A stretch of 20,666 nucleotides of DNA. It comes from Clostridiales bacterium UBA7273. GTDB lineage: Bacteria > Bacillota > Clostridia > Oscillospirales > Oscillospiraceae. The translations under genes and the position numbers were made by a program. The notes below the pieces were generated by a model, which was not told where the DNA came from, made no database searches, and saw only the letters and a list, made by a program, of their open reading frames with translations. The stretch is taken from NCBI GenBank assembly GCA_002472405.1, contig DKRV01000026.1:1-20666 (forward strand). The letters are read 5' to 3'. Positions 20,282 to 20,666 of the stretch are shown here, one piece after another; the stretch's first letter is position 1; the number at the start of each line of letters is the position of its first letter.

Positions 20282-20666
20282 ATGCCGGAAATGAAAATAA
20301 TCGCACGAATACACACGCCTTTTGACACGAAGTTCGGAATACCGCGTCAGAGCGGAGTTGCAGCCGACGTAAAAGGGGAGATAGTGTTTGAGCCGGAATA
20401 CCGCGAGCAGGAGGCTGTGCGCGGACTCGAGGGCTTCTCGCACATATGGCTTATATGGTGCTTTTCCGAATCCGTGACGGATAAATGGTTGCCTACGGTG
20501 CGTCCGCCGCGCCTCGGCGGAAACGTGCGCATGGGCGTTTTTGCAACGCGCTCGCCGTTCAGGCCGAACCCATTAGGGCTTTCATCGGTAGAGCTTGAAA
20601 AAATCGAGTTTACGTCCGATCGCGGACCTGTGCTGCATGTGCGCGGTGCAGATCTCATGGACGGAA
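20282..20666 (+). CDS. trmO: tRNA (N6-threonylcarbamoyladenosine(37)-N6)-methyltransferase TrmO, N-terminal part
   Basis: The first 128 codons of a TrmO/TsaA (YaeB) protein; the gene continues beyond the window. TrmO methylates the t6A base at position 37 of certain tRNAs using S-adenosylmethionine. Recognisable pieces are IARIHTPFDTKFGIPRQSG at the start, GLEGFSHIWLIWCF in the middle, and the family hallmark FATRSPFRPNPLGLS near residues 90-104. AGGTGA (20271-20276) precedes the ATG at 20282; an ATG at 20291 is a second possibility. It is divergent from the ABC exporter operon and shares its promoter region. Confidence 0.93.
   Translation, partial: MPEMKIIARIHTPFDTKFGIPRQSGVAADVKGEIVFEPEYREQEAVRGLEGFSHIWLIWCFSESVTDKWLPTVRPPRLGGNVRMGVFATRSPFRPNPLGLSSVELEKIEFTSDRGPVLHVRGADLMDG

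Overview
The window reads as a chromosomal segment of an anaerobic Firmicute of the class Clostridia, probably an Oscillospiraceae-like gut bacterium. The evidence is strong AGGAGG ribosome sites, the Asp23-FakA gene pair, the start of a pyruvate:ferredoxin oxidoreductase gene, an oxygen-sensitive class III ribonucleotide reductase, guanidine-I and glycine riboswitches, and a YpuA-type DUF1002 protein. I cannot name a genus. No tRNA, rRNA, CRISPR array or transposase gene is visible. Two copies of a non-coding repeat are present.

Layout. 1-38 (-) is the first codons of a NifJ-type gene, divergent from an Asp23/Gls24 gene and fakA (233-2307). A 278-bp self-complementary repeat (copy A, 2318-2595) sits between fakA and its terminator. 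A membrane glycosyltransferase (2734-3993) follows, with its own promoter and an operator-like inverted repeat. 4127-8376 is a tightly packed operon: moaC, a type I asparaginase, an HI0933/BaiN-type flavoprotein and a COG2509-type FAD protein. 8432-8769 is a regulatory region with three NrdR-box-like sites. It leads into nrdG, nrdD with a fused C-terminal CPNC redoxin domain, and trxB. 12815-13614 is a guanidine-I riboswitch with its terminator, controlling a pair of small multidrug resistance (SMR) exporters.

13660-15271 is AT-richer and looks like accessory DNA. It holds a short minus-strand transcription unit with no real gene, a LysR regulator whose last 35 codons are cut off by a one-base frameshift, and repeat copy B. 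A secreted DUF1002 protein (15292-16161, -) follows, with a large inverted repeat in its leader. A glycine riboswitch and terminator precede an alanine/glycine:cation symporter (16589-18007). An unrecognised 78-residue two-helix membrane protein comes next (18234-18470), convergent with a BcrAB-like ABC exporter (18524-20177, -). The exporter shares a divergent, palindrome-bearing promoter region with trmO (20282 onward, cut by the window end).

How the genes work together. The nrdG-nrdD-trxB block looks like a self-contained anaerobic dNTP-making unit: activase, catalytic subunit with its own tethered reductant, and the reductase that would recharge it. The two riboswitch loci are metabolite-gated transport units for guanidinium and for glycine/alanine. 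The least explained item is the 278-bp repeat. Both copies can fold end to end into a three-armed structure, both are flanked by TA, and both lie between a gene's stop codon and its likely terminator.
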